Positions 10,432-23,500 of a DNA stretch of 64,000 bases are shown one piece after another; the first letter of the stretch is position 1; every line of letters starts with the position of its first letter. The stretch comes from Trichopria drosophilae (lineage: Eukaryota > Arthropoda > Insecta > Hymenoptera > Diapriidae), in the NCBI GenBank assembly GCA_030407085.1, contig CM059585.1:99232501-99296500 (forward strand), read 5' to 3'. Position numbers and translations under genes: made by a program. The notes under the pieces are model-generated. The model was given only the letters and a program-made list of their open reading frames with translations, did no database searches and had not been told where the DNA came from.

Positions 10432-12586
10432 AATTATTATTTATAATCTTATCTGGACTAAAATAGTATTCCCATCCAAATGGCGAGAAGCAACAGTAAT
10501 ACCTATCCACAAACCAGGGAAAGATAAAAAATTGGCTTCTAATTATAGACCTATAGCCCTGACAAACAACCTATGCAAAATTCTCGAAAAAATGGTTAAC
10601 AGGAGACTAAAATGGCACTTAGAAAATATCTCTTACTTCACAAATTGCTAAACTGGATTCCGTAACTTCAGATCGACAACAGACCATCTCATCAATTTCC
10701 ACCCAGCCATCTGTGAAGCTTTCATCAACGATTTTCACCTGGCAGCGATTTCCATGGACATTGAAAAAGCCTATGAGATGATATGGAAAGATAGAGTTCT
10801 CAAAATATTATGTGATATTGGAATTACCGGCAATATGCTTGCCCTCATATATAACTTCCTCATGGGTAGAATTTTCAGAGTTTTAGCAAATGGAATACTG
10901 TCAGATCCGCATGAAATCCAAAATGGACTTCCTCAAGGATCTGTACTTAGTGTCACCCTTTTTCTTATAGCATGCACCTAATGTACTCTCACAACCAGTA
11001 AAATGTCTGATCTTTGCTGATGATATAACTGTCTTCTGCACGGGTAAAGAAATTAAGGCAACCGAAGAACTCTTACAAAATGCTCTGAATGAACTGCAGA
11101 ACTGGTCCTACCAATCAGGGCTAAAATTTTCAGCAAACAAAACAGTATCCATATTATTTAGTAAGAGTAAAAAACAAATTCAAAACCTTAATTTATTAAT
11201 GAACGGAACTAAAATACAAAGTTCTTCTACCATCAAGCTACTCTGCCTACACTTTGATAAAAAACTGTCATGGAATACACACATAACATCACTTAAAGAC
11301 GACTGCACAAAAAGACTATCTATAATTAAATCATTATCCTCTACCTCATGGGGAGCGGATTACAAAATTCTCTTAAATACATACAACGCTGTTGTCAAGG
11401 CAAAACTGGACTATGGAGCAGTAGTCTACAATTCGGCTATTCCAAACATTCTAAAAAAACTAGATTCCTTACACCATAAAGCACTACGTCTATCTATTGG
11501 AGCATTTCATACTAGTCGTATAAAAAGTATTCTTCTAGAGACAGGAGAAATGGAACTAGAGGATCATAGAAACCTGCTTATTTTAAAGTTTGCTACTAAG
11601 ATTGCAGCACTACCATCGAACCCAACCTTTGATAATATATTTACAAATAGATATGAATGCCAATACAACGACCGACCACATCTTCCCCAGCCTCTTTACA
11701 AAAAGCTCAGCACGATTACTAAGGCAATCAACTTCAAATTTCCGGAAACCTTCAAAAAATCAATTCCACCTACACCACCATGGGCTAAATTAGAAATTTC
11801 AACACACACAGACTTATTCGATGGCTCAAAAAAAACTTAGGAGCCAAAGAACTTAAAAGTCTCAATTTGAAACTAAATGACAAATACAAATTTGTAACCC
11901 AAATATATACAGATGGTTCTAAAACAAAAGATGGCACAGGATATGCAGTATTAATGAATAATATAACAATAACAGAAAAAACCAATAACATATCCTCAGT
12001 GATTACAAACGAACTGATGGCCATAAAAAAAGCTCTGGAACTCATTAGCAGATCAGATGCAACAGACTTTGTTATATTTTGTGACTCGAAAAGCGCAATT
12101 CAAATGATCACTGACGCTACATCGCTCGATGAACTGACGCAATCTATACAAATAATATATAGTACTGAAGTGAAAGCAGGAAAACGCATTGTCCTTACCT
12201 GGATTCCATCCCATACAGGGATACCGGGCAATGATAAAGTAGACCTAGAGGCTAAAAAAGCTACCAAATATCCCAAAGTAACTCCTACATCAAATATTGC
12301 AACTTCAGGTGATGTTAAAAAATACATAATCAAACATTTTATAGAAATAAAAACAAAGGAACTGATTAACAACAAACCAACAAAATATAAAATACAATCG
12401 GTATACTCTGGACGGCAGCAATTTCCCCTGGAATTTACAAGACACGAACAAACTACCATAAGCAAATTACACATAGGACACTCAACTCTAACACACTCAT
12501 ACTTACTAAACAGAAACCCACCACCACTATGTGAATATTGTAATGTTATTCTCACTATAAAACACATATTAACTGAATGTCAATAA
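10432..12586 (+). pseudogene. RT-RNase H ORF of the second non-LTR element, frameshifted
   Basis: RT blocks in order are: RPIALT; an in-frame stop within the following block near 10650; MDIEKAYEMIWKDRVL from 10754 (first catalytic Asp); LPQGSVLS near 10930; and FADD at 11013-11024. The frame changes between about 10960 and 11000, just before FADD. A long open frame covers the thumb and connection (11013-11840). A second frame change lies in the A run at about 11829-11835. RNase H follows (YTDGSK, TNELMAI, CDSKSAI, TWIPSHTG...ND) and then the C-terminal CEYCN...HILTEC cluster. TAA at 12584-12586 interrupts the tail; recognisable codons continue to about 12706. The product would be non-functional. 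Confidence 0.88.
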
Positions 12587-12795
12587 TATGAACACCTTAG
12601 AAGTGAATTACGAATGCCAAGAGACGTCAACGTTTTAGTAAATTCACCTAGTTTTCAACCGATTGTAATACGTTTTTTGACGAAAACAGAAATACTCAAC
12701 AAATTGTAACAATCTACCACTGTATCCCGTCGCTAATGACCAAGCAGTTAATGCGACGTAAAATAAATAAACGAAAAAAAAAACAAATTAAAGAT
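10432..12795 (+). mobile_element. Second non-LTR retrotransposon, 5'-truncated, RT + RNase H
   Basis: An AT-rich element unrelated in sequence to the one before it. It starts abruptly inside the RT finger region (KWREATVIPIHKPGK, then NYRPIALTN) and has no endonuclease, consistent with incomplete reverse transcription. The 3' end has a short untranslated region and an A-rich tail (AAATAAATAAACGAAAAAAAAAA, about 12760-12785). It lies about 10-100 bp after the older element. The family is an RNase H-bearing Jockey/I-like non-LTR; the clade is not resolved. Confidence 0.88.
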
Positions 12796-15700
12796 GTTTA
12801 CGAATCACTGCGACGCGCAACACTGACTAACGAGTTTATTTTTCAATCAGTAATGTTTATATTTATAATAGAAAATTCGTGCAATACCCCGCTACTGTGC
12901 GTTTATTTGTGTATACAATTTTCATTTTCTATTGTCTCCCACCATTATCATAATGTACTGTAATGTAGTAAATTATAAGAAATCGTATTTATCGGCTTTT
13001 TAAAAAAAAAATCGTCCATTTTCAGACTGTTTTTATTTCATACCCCCAAAAAGAGGCGAATAATGGTCATTTTACGGCCTCTGAAATCGAAAAAAATATT
13101 ATAATATCTATTGTGGCCATTATATTTGTTATGTTTATAGTTACTTTTATAAAGTATGAAAAAAATTGTTGCGAAGAAATTGTAATATTCCTTGATTTGT
13201 TACAAATTACAAGATCAACTTTAACTTTTCACTGGTAGTACATAGTATCTATTATTATTAGATAACTGTTTCCAATAGTTTTTGTTAAGTATTGTAAATA
13301 ACAAATGAATTCTATATCTGCTAAAATTTCTGTAAATAGAATTAAAATAATAGGAGACGTTGCATATAATGCAATACAATATTATTACCAGAATTATGAA
13401 ACAAGTTATGAACATTAAAATGCGTGGGGAATTTGAAAATGAGCTAATCGATTACCTAATAAATATAACATTTATAATTGCACTGAGATCATTTTTTAAT
13501 TAATCTATTTGAAGGTATTTGATTCGTGTTGTAGTTTTTACTCGTCACTTTCGTTGATTCATACAATTTTATATCAATAAAGTTATGAATGAAATTATCA
13601 TTCTACTTATCGATCTTATCTAAGAAAGCCCTTGTCTATAATGTTTACGATAACACAGAATGACTTAGTAATATTGACATTTTCATAGAAAATTTGATGA
13701 ATATATTATGATAATATTCTCTTGCATATTCCTACATATTGCATAAAAATATAAAACCTGGAATCAAAAGTTGCAATTTTTAACTCGTTTATGGATGAAT
13801 ACAAATTGATAGAGATCAGCTCCTCTTTTCTTTATAGCTTATAGTTAAATTTAATAATAATTCGTGTGTGATGTTTTATATCATAATAATGTAAGGTAAA
13901 ATAGTACTTTTGGTGTTAATGGCGTATAATAAAGTTTTAAAGTTAATAAGTCCGTATTACGAACAATATTTTTACCCGAGCGTGTCTAAAATTCGAATTT
14001 ATCCCTCGAAGTTTCAACTTGGATGAGTGAGGAACTCCTATCTCAATCATGTAATTTTCGATGGCGTAATATGCGATTTTACGCCCGCATAACGAGGCGT
14101 AAAATGGGTTTTCACGCCCAGAAGGGCGAAAATATTATTTTTGTTTACGTTTACATATTAAATAATCAATTAAAAATGAAAATGTAACATTCCGTGACTG
14201 AAGAAATTCATGAATTTATTTTCGTTGACATTAATATTATTTCTAGTAGTTAAACAATGTTTTCTTGTGCGGAAACGATCCTATTATCATGCAAAATTAA
14301 GTATATTACATGCATACATTAAATTTCTTCACATATTTGTGTAGTCATTTAATTTTGAAGATTGATTTTTTTCTCTTGGAACGTTTTACAGATTTCAGTG
14401 GTAAAATCGGGTATTTTTTTTAAATTAAATATTGTGGTAAATGAGAGCTAATAATTGGATTAATATAATACGCTTTTTTAACATTTAAAATTATTTTTAA
14501 ATGTCAAAATGTATGATTTCTGAAACATCGGTTAATTTAGGTTTTATCATTGTCTAATAAATAAAGTTATTAATAATGATTACAAAAAAGTGTGTCAAAC
14601 CATTTTTACGAATAAGTGAATTATCCTTCAATTATAATTACCACGCATTATGAGCTATACAAGCTATATTTCACATTTTACTTATCGCTCTTTTGTCATT
14701 TTCTCATATGAGGAAATTATAAGAAATATTTTTGCATTTGCAAGTAATCGTAATTATAAGTATAGTTAATGTAGTGATAACGAAACGGTTCAACGTCGTT
14801 TCATAATCTTAGCATAATTTATTTCATGGATGATGTATGTTAATGCAGGCGATATTCAATAGGAGTTTAATCTAATAAATATCCCGACAGAAATATTTCT
14901 GATCTAACTACAGTTTCAAAATTGTAGAGGGTATAAAAATGCATGTAAATACGGTTAGTGTTAATTACTAAATGCACATAAAGTGTGACCATAACTTAGC
15001 AAAATATTGTTTATTTATGACGAAATCTGAAAATAATTTGATCCTTAATATGGAAATTTCTTTACAAAAATTCACTTTGGAAAATGGGTCAGGTCACTAA
15101 ACAACAAATGAAACAAATTGTCAAGTATTACAAAGCGGATAAAGGTCGAAAATGTTGCATTTAGTCATAGAATAGATAAATAATAACAACTCGATGTACA
15201 GGCTCTTGGTAATTGGAAAAATTGCCAGTGATGTCTCGATAACGCAATTTAAAGCAATTTTAAAGCAACAATTCTAGCAGTTTCTAAGTTGACGTTAAAC
15301 GGTAGGATTTGTTAGTACGGTGAGTGACAATATTTATTTAATCAACTATATATGTGATTACTTTAGACTTTTCATTTGGTCTCCTTCGACTGTAATTCTG
15401 AAAGAATGAAATGTGTTTACAACATTTTTGAAAGTTTTTAAAATGCCAAAATCGTATAAAATTTACCATTTACTTTCAGAAAGAATTAAAAAAGTGTTTC
15501 ATTAATGTTACATTAAACAAAATATAACAAACACATTCAATTACCTTTGGATTTTTTACTAAAAATTATTAAAAACAATAACTTTTGTAGTTTCGTACAT
15601 CCGGTTCGTAAAGTTAATTTTACTATGCTTATTTCAGTTAATATCGAGTTACAAAACTAATTTCTGCATTGCATTTAATTAATTTTATTTTTAGTTCTTT

Positions 15701-16082
15701 TAACTGCTTTACGTAGTTGAAACGCAGCCAAGTCGGTGAACTGATGTGATTAATTTGATGATTAGTTACTTATTTTCAAAATTAAAAAATAAATAAAAAT
15801 TTTCCTTCTTTTTAATACTACCTCATTTTTAATAATATGTCAGTTATTATGTTCCTATTAAAGACTATGAGAAGTTTCTCAAAAACTTACTAACTAAAAT
15901 TATAGAAGTAAACAAAATGATTGCGTATTTAAAGGACGTCTTTGACGAGCAAATCAAGATGTTTGTTTTTATTTGTCAAGAAATAATTTTACTAGAAAAC
16001 TTCACCATTTTTTGGTAAAGCTGGAAAGGTATAGGGATTTGAAGATTTCAAAAAAATGAGTACCAAAGTGACAAGATTCAAT

Positions 16083-16135
16083 GTGCCGGAAGTTGAACCC
16101 GGCACCTTTCGATTGCCGGTCAAATGCTCTATAAA
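16083..16135 (-). repeat. tRNA-like / SINE-like fragment
   Basis: Read on the minus strand, the segment goes from TAGAGCATTTGAC to GGTGCCGGGTTCAACTTCCGGC. It contains a T-arm that can pair (CCGGG/TCCGG around TTCAACT) and a B-box-like GGTTCAACT. The 5' acceptor and most of the D arm are missing, and a clean anticodon stem does not fold. It is most likely a truncated tRNA pseudogene or the head of a SINE, not a working tRNA. Confidence 0.4.
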
Positions 16136-17422
16136 AATTTATAAAACCGAGAAAAACATGTCTTTTTGTCTTATTAATTACATAAAATATAATAGTAAGA
16201 ATATGTTAATGAACTATGTTTAAAAACTGTCATGTATAAATATTATTTAAAAATATTAACGAATATGCCTTTTACTAGAGATCAAACATATCATTGTTTA
16301 GTTTTTCTTATTTTAAAAATCAGTTTTTTTTATTTATTTGGGTTTGATTTTTCGCACATCTCAGACGCTTCATTGTACGATATTACAAGCTTTACGATAT
16401 TACATTATTTTCTTTTAATAAAGAAGTTTATTGTGATTAATACCTATCTACAACCCAGTATTTTTATTGTTATAATTTATAAAATAACAAAATTAATACT
16501 ACACACAGAGAGAAAAAAGGGTTAATGGAATCATAAAGAAATAGTAGAAACGATTTTAAGATATGTAAGTGTAGAATTAACGATATGAAGGGTCATAGTT
16601 GTTATTTCCGATTATGTACGAAAGATTTAAGGAAAGTAGTTTATGGTTCTATTTACTACGGAAATAGTTAATTTAATCACTTTTGGAAATAAATTTAATG
16701 AAAAGATGTGTTATCAACCACCAAAAAAAACATACACAAACAAAAAATTGATGAATATTGAGTATATAGTAGCGATTTTTTAAATTTGTTTCATATGATA
16801 AATAAATAATGAAATGAAGGTAAAATTCCAAATAAATTCAAATATACACGACAAATATTTTTGTCTCATTTTCCTGCATTTTACGTAATATTGTTATCTG
16901 TATAAGCTTTACAATAAGTTTTACTATTTTACAATTACAATAAAAATATTACATTAGAGAAATTAATTCACCGACCATTTGTATGTTCGAAGACACAAAT
17001 ATCGACGATTGCTATGCTATGTGATTGTGAATAACAAAAAAGTGTAAAAAATGAAAATCGTCAGATGACATCTAAAACCAAAAATTAATCCAGAACATAA
17101 ATTTCGAATGAATGCAGTGCTTTCTTAATATAGAAAACATCAATTTTGAATGTGTTGAAACTATTTATTGAAAATTTCAATAAATCAAATTGTCAAATTT
17201 AATGTCAAGTTTTATTGTAGAAATACTAAAAAAAAGTATTTGCAGTGCACAAACCAGAAAAAGTAGTCAAGAAGTGGTTATATTCTTCTACTGGCATACC
17301 TTTACGACAATTAAAAATAACACAATTAAACAACGTAACTTTAACACGAAAAATTTCATTTCATAAGAGTTAATTCTTATATAAATCACACACAATTTGT
17401 ACGATTATTGCTCCAAAAATTG

Positions 17423-17828
17423 TACTCTCTACATTCCTTGGAGGGAAATTTCACTCTTAAAGAGTGAGAATTCACCCCAAGTAACAATGAAAGGTGAGCC
17501 ACTCTGTGTGGAGTGATTATTTCATTTGAAATTGGATGAAAATTGAATAAATTTTTGAAATCCTAAAAATATAAATTATAATGCAATTATAAGTTTATCA
17601 ACAAATGTCAAACTTTTTTATTTTTAATAAAAATAATCTATTTCTACTTTTTCATAAAATAAATTGTATCAATCAATTTTTCGTCTCTCTTTGAAGTGAA
17701 TTTTTTCACTCTTTCATTTGAAGTGACTGATCTCATTCTTTTAGAGTGGTTTTCTCTCTTTTCAGACTGAGCACCCTGCCCACTTGAGGTTTGGAGTGAA
17801 AATTTCAAACCCAGAAATTTAGAGAGTA
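17423..17828. mobile_element. MITE-like element with TACTCTCTA inverted ends
   Basis: The left end TACTCTCTA (17423-17431) is mirrored by TAGAGAGTA (17820-17828). Just inside each end are related blocks: GGAGGGAAATTTCACTC on the left, and on the right GGAGTGAAAATTTC, which reads in reverse as the same type of block. The interior repeats ACTCTT...AGAGTG motifs many times and has no ORF. Similar blocks recur at 48925-49032 and around 56540-56600, so this is a family, not a chance palindrome. Confidence 0.65.
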
Positions 17829-20135
17829 TGCCTTTACTTCTGGTAGTAATTTATTTTTTCTTTCAATGAATTTTATATAATTTTTGTTGTAATAAGATCT
17901 GTCTGTAAAACAGCTCCTACTGTGACACTAATTTTATTTTTAGTGCCGTTTTGCAAAACATCTATTATGCTCAATAAAGACATAACTTACATTAAATTAA
18001 ATTCCAATTAATCCTTACAGAGATCTCCTACTGATCAATCTACTTTCATTACTATATTTTTTATATGAACTATCTTATTTTGCTATTAGTATTTCACACT
18101 TGTTATAGTAATGCGTAACAAACTAACTAAATTCATTCATTTTTACTAACGACGATAATCATATGAATCATTTCAGGAAGTAAGACTTAAATTGTGATTA
18201 ATATACCACATTACCCAAATTGAAGGAATCATTTTCAAATCTATGTTACACAGGAAGTTAATTATATGTGATCGTCATGCCAAATTAATGAATTTCAATA
18301 GACAACGGATTGTAGCACCATAAAGTGATTAGCTGACGAAATTCTTATTCGGCATCGAAAAGTGTGACGGAAATGATAGTTCAATATTATTCTGTACAAA
18401 ATCTATTATAGAATATTATGCTACTATCAATTATACCCATAAACTCATTCAATGATGATTTTGCAATATGTATGTGTCATCGTCAAATCTATTTTATTCT
18501 TATACAGATGAGATAATTTTACATATTTTGAATGTATTTTTTTCGGTAATAACATACTGCAAAAATATAATTTTCTAAAATATATATTCAAAAATATTAG
18601 TTTTAAAAATAAAAAAAAATGTATTTACAATAAAGAAACTGAAGGTTAAATATTGCAACAAAGTAGTCGACTTACTACTAAATTTTGTCTACGCTAAAAA
18701 ATGTTCGCACTAAATGATATGACTTTAATTTAAAAAAATCCATTTTCGTAAATCATTCTACCTTCTTTTTAGAGAAAACTATAACCGAATTAGTACTATT
18801 TGAGTTGGATGTTATTGAAGTGGTGAATTAGTGTTACGAACGTAACATCGAAATTAAATATTCAAAATAAAAAAGGGGCAAAATTTGAAAATATTCTTCC
18901 TAAATCGCCGTAATTTGTTTTCTAATCTTTTCGCACATTTTCTGATTTTTCACATATTTCATAAACTTATCATGACAATTTTATCGGATATGTTGAGTTT
19001 TGACATTTTTATGAACGATTCTTAATTAGAAACTTCCCGACGTAATTGTGGTAAGTTGAAAGCAAAAAATATTGTTCTTTAAAAGAATTCATTAAAATTG
19101 TTTAAATATATACTTTTTTACCACTTCAGCTACGATTTAAAAAATTATGCTGACGTAATAAACTCCAGATTCGCTATCAACGCAGAAAAAAATGAACAAT
19201 TGTACTTCGCATGGCTATGTAATTAATTATTCATGTAACATTTACTTAAAAAATAGCGAAGCAATATGAATTTACTTTTTTCTCGTAATATTTTTAACCA
19301 ATCAATTGTCAAAATTGGAGAAGACTCATTGTATACAATGTGCTCAATAAAATTGCACCAGAATCTGATGCTTACCTCCCTGTGTAGGATCAAGCTATTA
19401 AAAACTTACTAGTTGAAAGAACATTGAAATAAAAAAAAAAGCAGAAGCAACAGCCAGTATTAAAAAAAATTGAGATACTGAAGAATTGAAAAAAAAAATT
19501 CGTTTTTTAAATTATTAAAACATTAAAAAAAATATGAAAAATAAATGTTGAAAATTACGAAAATATAAATCACAACCATCCAATTGTTTATATGTATCGC
19601 AGAAATCCAAATAAAACTTGTATTTACATTATTTTCCTGCTGGTTTAATTTTCCTGATGTGTTTGCATATCAAACTCGACGAAGGACAAAATCGACCAGT
19701 CAAATTTATTCGATTTAAATGAATTATCAGAAACGGTACATCGACTTTACACAATTATAAGAGGAAATTGCCATTCTAATAATTTTGTATTATCGCATCC
19801 GGAAACATTTTGCTTTGGGTGCCTTGAAAAAATAAATTGTTTATACACCTGGACTTGTGCGTTAAATGATATACAACACATTATTTTTTACTTCCAGTTA
19901 CGTCGTTTAGGTATACACGGTTCGTTTTTTACCTTGTAACTATTTTACTGTAAAATAATTACAAAGTAAGTTGTGTGGATGACTCAAACAAAATTTAGAA
20001 TACAATTAATTCCATTGTATTTATCATTATACGATGTATCCGGTGATAAACAAATCGTTATGATCGGCTGTTATTATAATCAAATATCAGACACGAATCC
20101 CCTCCTTTTTATCGTGAAGCAACGATTAACGACCC

Positions 20136-20216
20136 TATATATGAAACTTTAGTAGTCAGTAAGAGACAGTTTTCGCGTTGCGTTGTGTTAACGAGTCTCA
20201 AGTCTGAAGTCTTCAG
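20136..20216 (+). promoter_or_regulatory. Core promoter and non-coding first exon of the yellow/MRJP-like gene
   Basis: TATATAT at 20136-20142 is followed by an arthropod-type initiator TCAGT at 20156-20160. The transcribed leader exon then runs to CTTCAG at 20211-20216, next to a GTACGG donor at 20217. The matching acceptor is TTTACAG ending at 20527, seven bases before the start codon. The TATA-to-initiator spacing is a little short, so the true start may lie a few bases downstream. Confidence 0.6.
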
Positions 20217-20533
20217 GTACGGTGTTATTTCGTCAATTATAATATAAAAATTGATTTTTGAACACATTCTTATATTGATTTTATATTAAATTTAATAATC
20301 ATATATATTTGATTGTATACAAAATAGAGTTTATGTCATTATTTTGTATTAAAAAATCACTATATTTCCAAAATATAGTTACAGATGAAAAATGTGTTTT
20401 TTATAAATTATGCCATGAATAGTTTGGAGTCAAACGACTAAGCCATTTACTACCGAGATTATTGAATTGATTCGGTTAGATTCAAAATGATTGAAAAACA
20501 AATAATTAATAAAATGTTTACTTTACAGTGATA

Positions 20534-23500
20534 ATGCGTGCCTTTTTATGCAGCACTTTGCTGCTCATCGGATTGACATTTGCAAATGCTAACTTAAATA
20601 CTGTTTACGAATGGAAATACGCAGATTACGTATGGCCTAACGCGCAAGCAAAAGAAGAAGCGACACGAAATGGAGATTACGACTACAAGAAGATTTTAAT
20701 GACGGATGCTGACCAGTATCAAGGTAAACATCTATTCCGGATGTATCAGACCGTTATCGAACTTTTTTATCATTACGTAATATATTTTATATTTATTTCT
20801 TATTTACATTTCGATTTCTCTGTTTTCCTGTTTCATTTAAAAAGTAACATAATATTTTGACTAAAATAACTTCTATTTTAAGAGAAAATATTACCGCGGG
20901 TTTTCTTAAAAGATTAATATTCTTTAAAAATGTCTGTAGCAATTTCCTGAAAGAGTAACTGAAGTTTTTTGTCTTTACGGTTTCAGAATTTTACGAAGCA
21001 GAGTTTAGTAATAATAATTTTTTTGTAATTTTTTGGAAATGTTTCTTAATTTTATTTCGTAAAAGTCTGAAACGGTAAAAGTAAAAAACTTCAGTTACTA
21101 TTTCAGAAAATTCCTAGAGAAATTTCTAACAGTGTAATTATACGGCAGAAAAGTAATTGTTTTTCTATTGTAACAATTAACCTTGCGTAAAAGTTCGTAA
21201 CGCGTGTACATTTTAATATATGTAGGCATCGTTATTTATTTGTGACACATTTGATATTTTTATAGAAAAATTGGAAATGAAAAATTTGGACGAACATATT
21301 AAATAAATTTATTGACAAATTTCAGAATATTTCTACACTGTAAGATTTTGTAAATCTAAGTAAATATTGACTTATTTACTTAAATATTTACATAATCAGT
21401 TTCTTACATGAATTAGGGCAATACTTCAAATTCGCTAAGGAGAAGAAATATTTGCTAAATATACAAAATGTTTCTTAACTCAAACTAGGTTTATTTTCAA
21501 GTTATTAAAAAATAAATAATTCATATAATATTAACCATTCTATTGTTATATGTTAAAAAAATGTAATGAGTTGGTATTATGTTTGAATTTTGAGGTGGAT
21601 ACAAAATATTTTGGATCTATTTTTTTATTCGTTTTGATCTCTATTCTCTTATACATTTTTAAATTTTGTATTCATTTTAAAAAGGGGATAACCACCATGA
21701 ACTAAATGCCTAGCATGAAATTAAAAATTAAGGTTCCACCTCAAAAACCCGACAAATACCAAAACGCAGACACATAAAAAACTCGATATTCAAAAACCAA
21801 ACATTTCAAAATGTACATATTTTGAAAATGTAATTAATGATTGACTTCTAAATGTGCTTAATAAATAATCCGCAGTTAACCTACAAGGCAAACATTTTTT
21901 ACCTTGAAATATCCTTCCGGTGAGACCTCAAGAACGACGACCCGAGATCATTTTTTATGTAGTGAACGCGTCAATCGGAGGTATCTGTATTTTGAAATGT
22001 CGGGTTTTTCGAATATTTTGTGATTTGTCTGGTTGTTGTGGTACACCCAAAATTAACACATATTAACGATGTAGAACAGTAACTGAATACATAATGAAAA
22101 ATAAAAAATATTGGAAAATATTTTCAAAACTAATAAACGGGTGCGGTCAAAAATGACAGTAAAAAACTGACACTTTAAAAAATGATTGTCCGCATGTCGA
22201 TGTGTCCAGTTTGTCACGTGTCGGTTTTTGACAAGAATCGGCTTTTCGACTACCGGCTTTACGGCTGTCCGTTATTGTTTTTCAAACTAAAATAAAATAT
22301 CAGCACCTTGATAATTACATTTTCGTTTAAAAACGAATTAAAATTTTTAATTATTTTCTAGATGGTCGAGTTTTTATTGCAATTAACGGTGGACCAGGAG
22401 TACCCGCAAGATTAGCAACAGTGTCTGATAAAACGGGTCCTGGTGGTCCTTTACTAGCACCTTATCCCGATTGGTCTTGGTTCAATAAGGGTGACTGCAA
22501 TGGAATTGTTGGTGTTTACAGAGTAGCGGTGCGCATTTTCTAACTTCTTTATAAATAATCAAAGGATATCTTCGTAAAAATTATTTCTTTTTTTATTTTG
22601 GGAATACAATTAATGTAAGACTTATTGCTTTGATTAGATCGACGATTGCAATAAATTATGGGTGTTGGATGCAGGGAATTACGATATTGACTACCCAGAG
22701 TTTCAATGCCCGACTAAGCTATTGGCTTTCGATTTGAAATCCAATCGTTTAACTCATAAGATCGTCATGCCCAAAAATATATCTCATGGTTCAAATGGTA
22801 AATCTTTATTCGCTACGCCGATAGTGGAGACAGATCATTCTTGCAGGAGGACAACGGTGAGTATAATTTGTTATTGACCCGACCCCGTAAAGATAATCAC
22901 ATTCCAGTTTTTAGTGTGAGTAATAGTGCTTGCAAGACACCGCTAGAAACTTTTTTACACCCAAAAATGGATTTGGTTGCTTGAACCACAATTCTGATGG
23001 TAAAAAACGAAATGTTTGGTTGCTAATAACTGAACCAAACTAGATAATTGTTTGTGCTAATCCAGGTTGGTTGAAAAGGTTTACTTAGAAAATTAGGTTT
23101 CTGCAACAAAACCGGTTTTGTATGAAATATAAGCTCATGTCGACTCTATAAGTTATGGACAAATTTCATGTGAAAATTGTATGACGACCGATGGTAGATT
23201 GCTTTGGTTTTTGTGTTTTTTTCGCTGTTTAATTGTGGGTAACTGATAAAAAGTGTTTATTGTCCCAACGAAACTGATTTGATTCTTAAAACCGAACAAG
23301 TTATGCTTAGGACCAAACCAATTTTGTTCTGAGAAGGATTTGTTTGATTGCGTGATCCATACTTAATGCAACCAAACCGATTTCCGGAGATAAAAATCAT
23401 ATGATCACACCATGAATTTCAGGTGTTCATGGCTGAGACATACGGCTACGGTATAGTCGTGTGGGACAACGAAAGTGGAAAATTGAGACGTTTGGAGGCG

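Larger units (their letters stand above)
12796..20130. other. AT-rich intergenic region without a supportable gene
   Basis: About 7.3 kb of AT-rich DNA upstream of the yellow/MRJP-like gene. The only long ORF (16232-16525, +) is AT-driven, hydrophobic and has no splice or family support. The region holds short repeats with the palindromic motif GGCGTAAAAT (near 13050-13080 and 14060-14130), a tRNA-like fragment (16083-16135) and a MITE-like inverted repeat (17423-17828), each listed separately. Confidence 0.6.

Noticed and set aside
16232..16525. 97-residue hydrophobic + ORF
   Set aside because: Very AT-rich codons, no signal or family motif, no splice context; expected by chance in DNA of this composition.
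22662..22877. ATG at 22662 as a separate gene start
   Set aside because: It is inside exon 22638-22856 of the yellow/MRJP-like gene, which begins at an acceptor and continues the family alignment.
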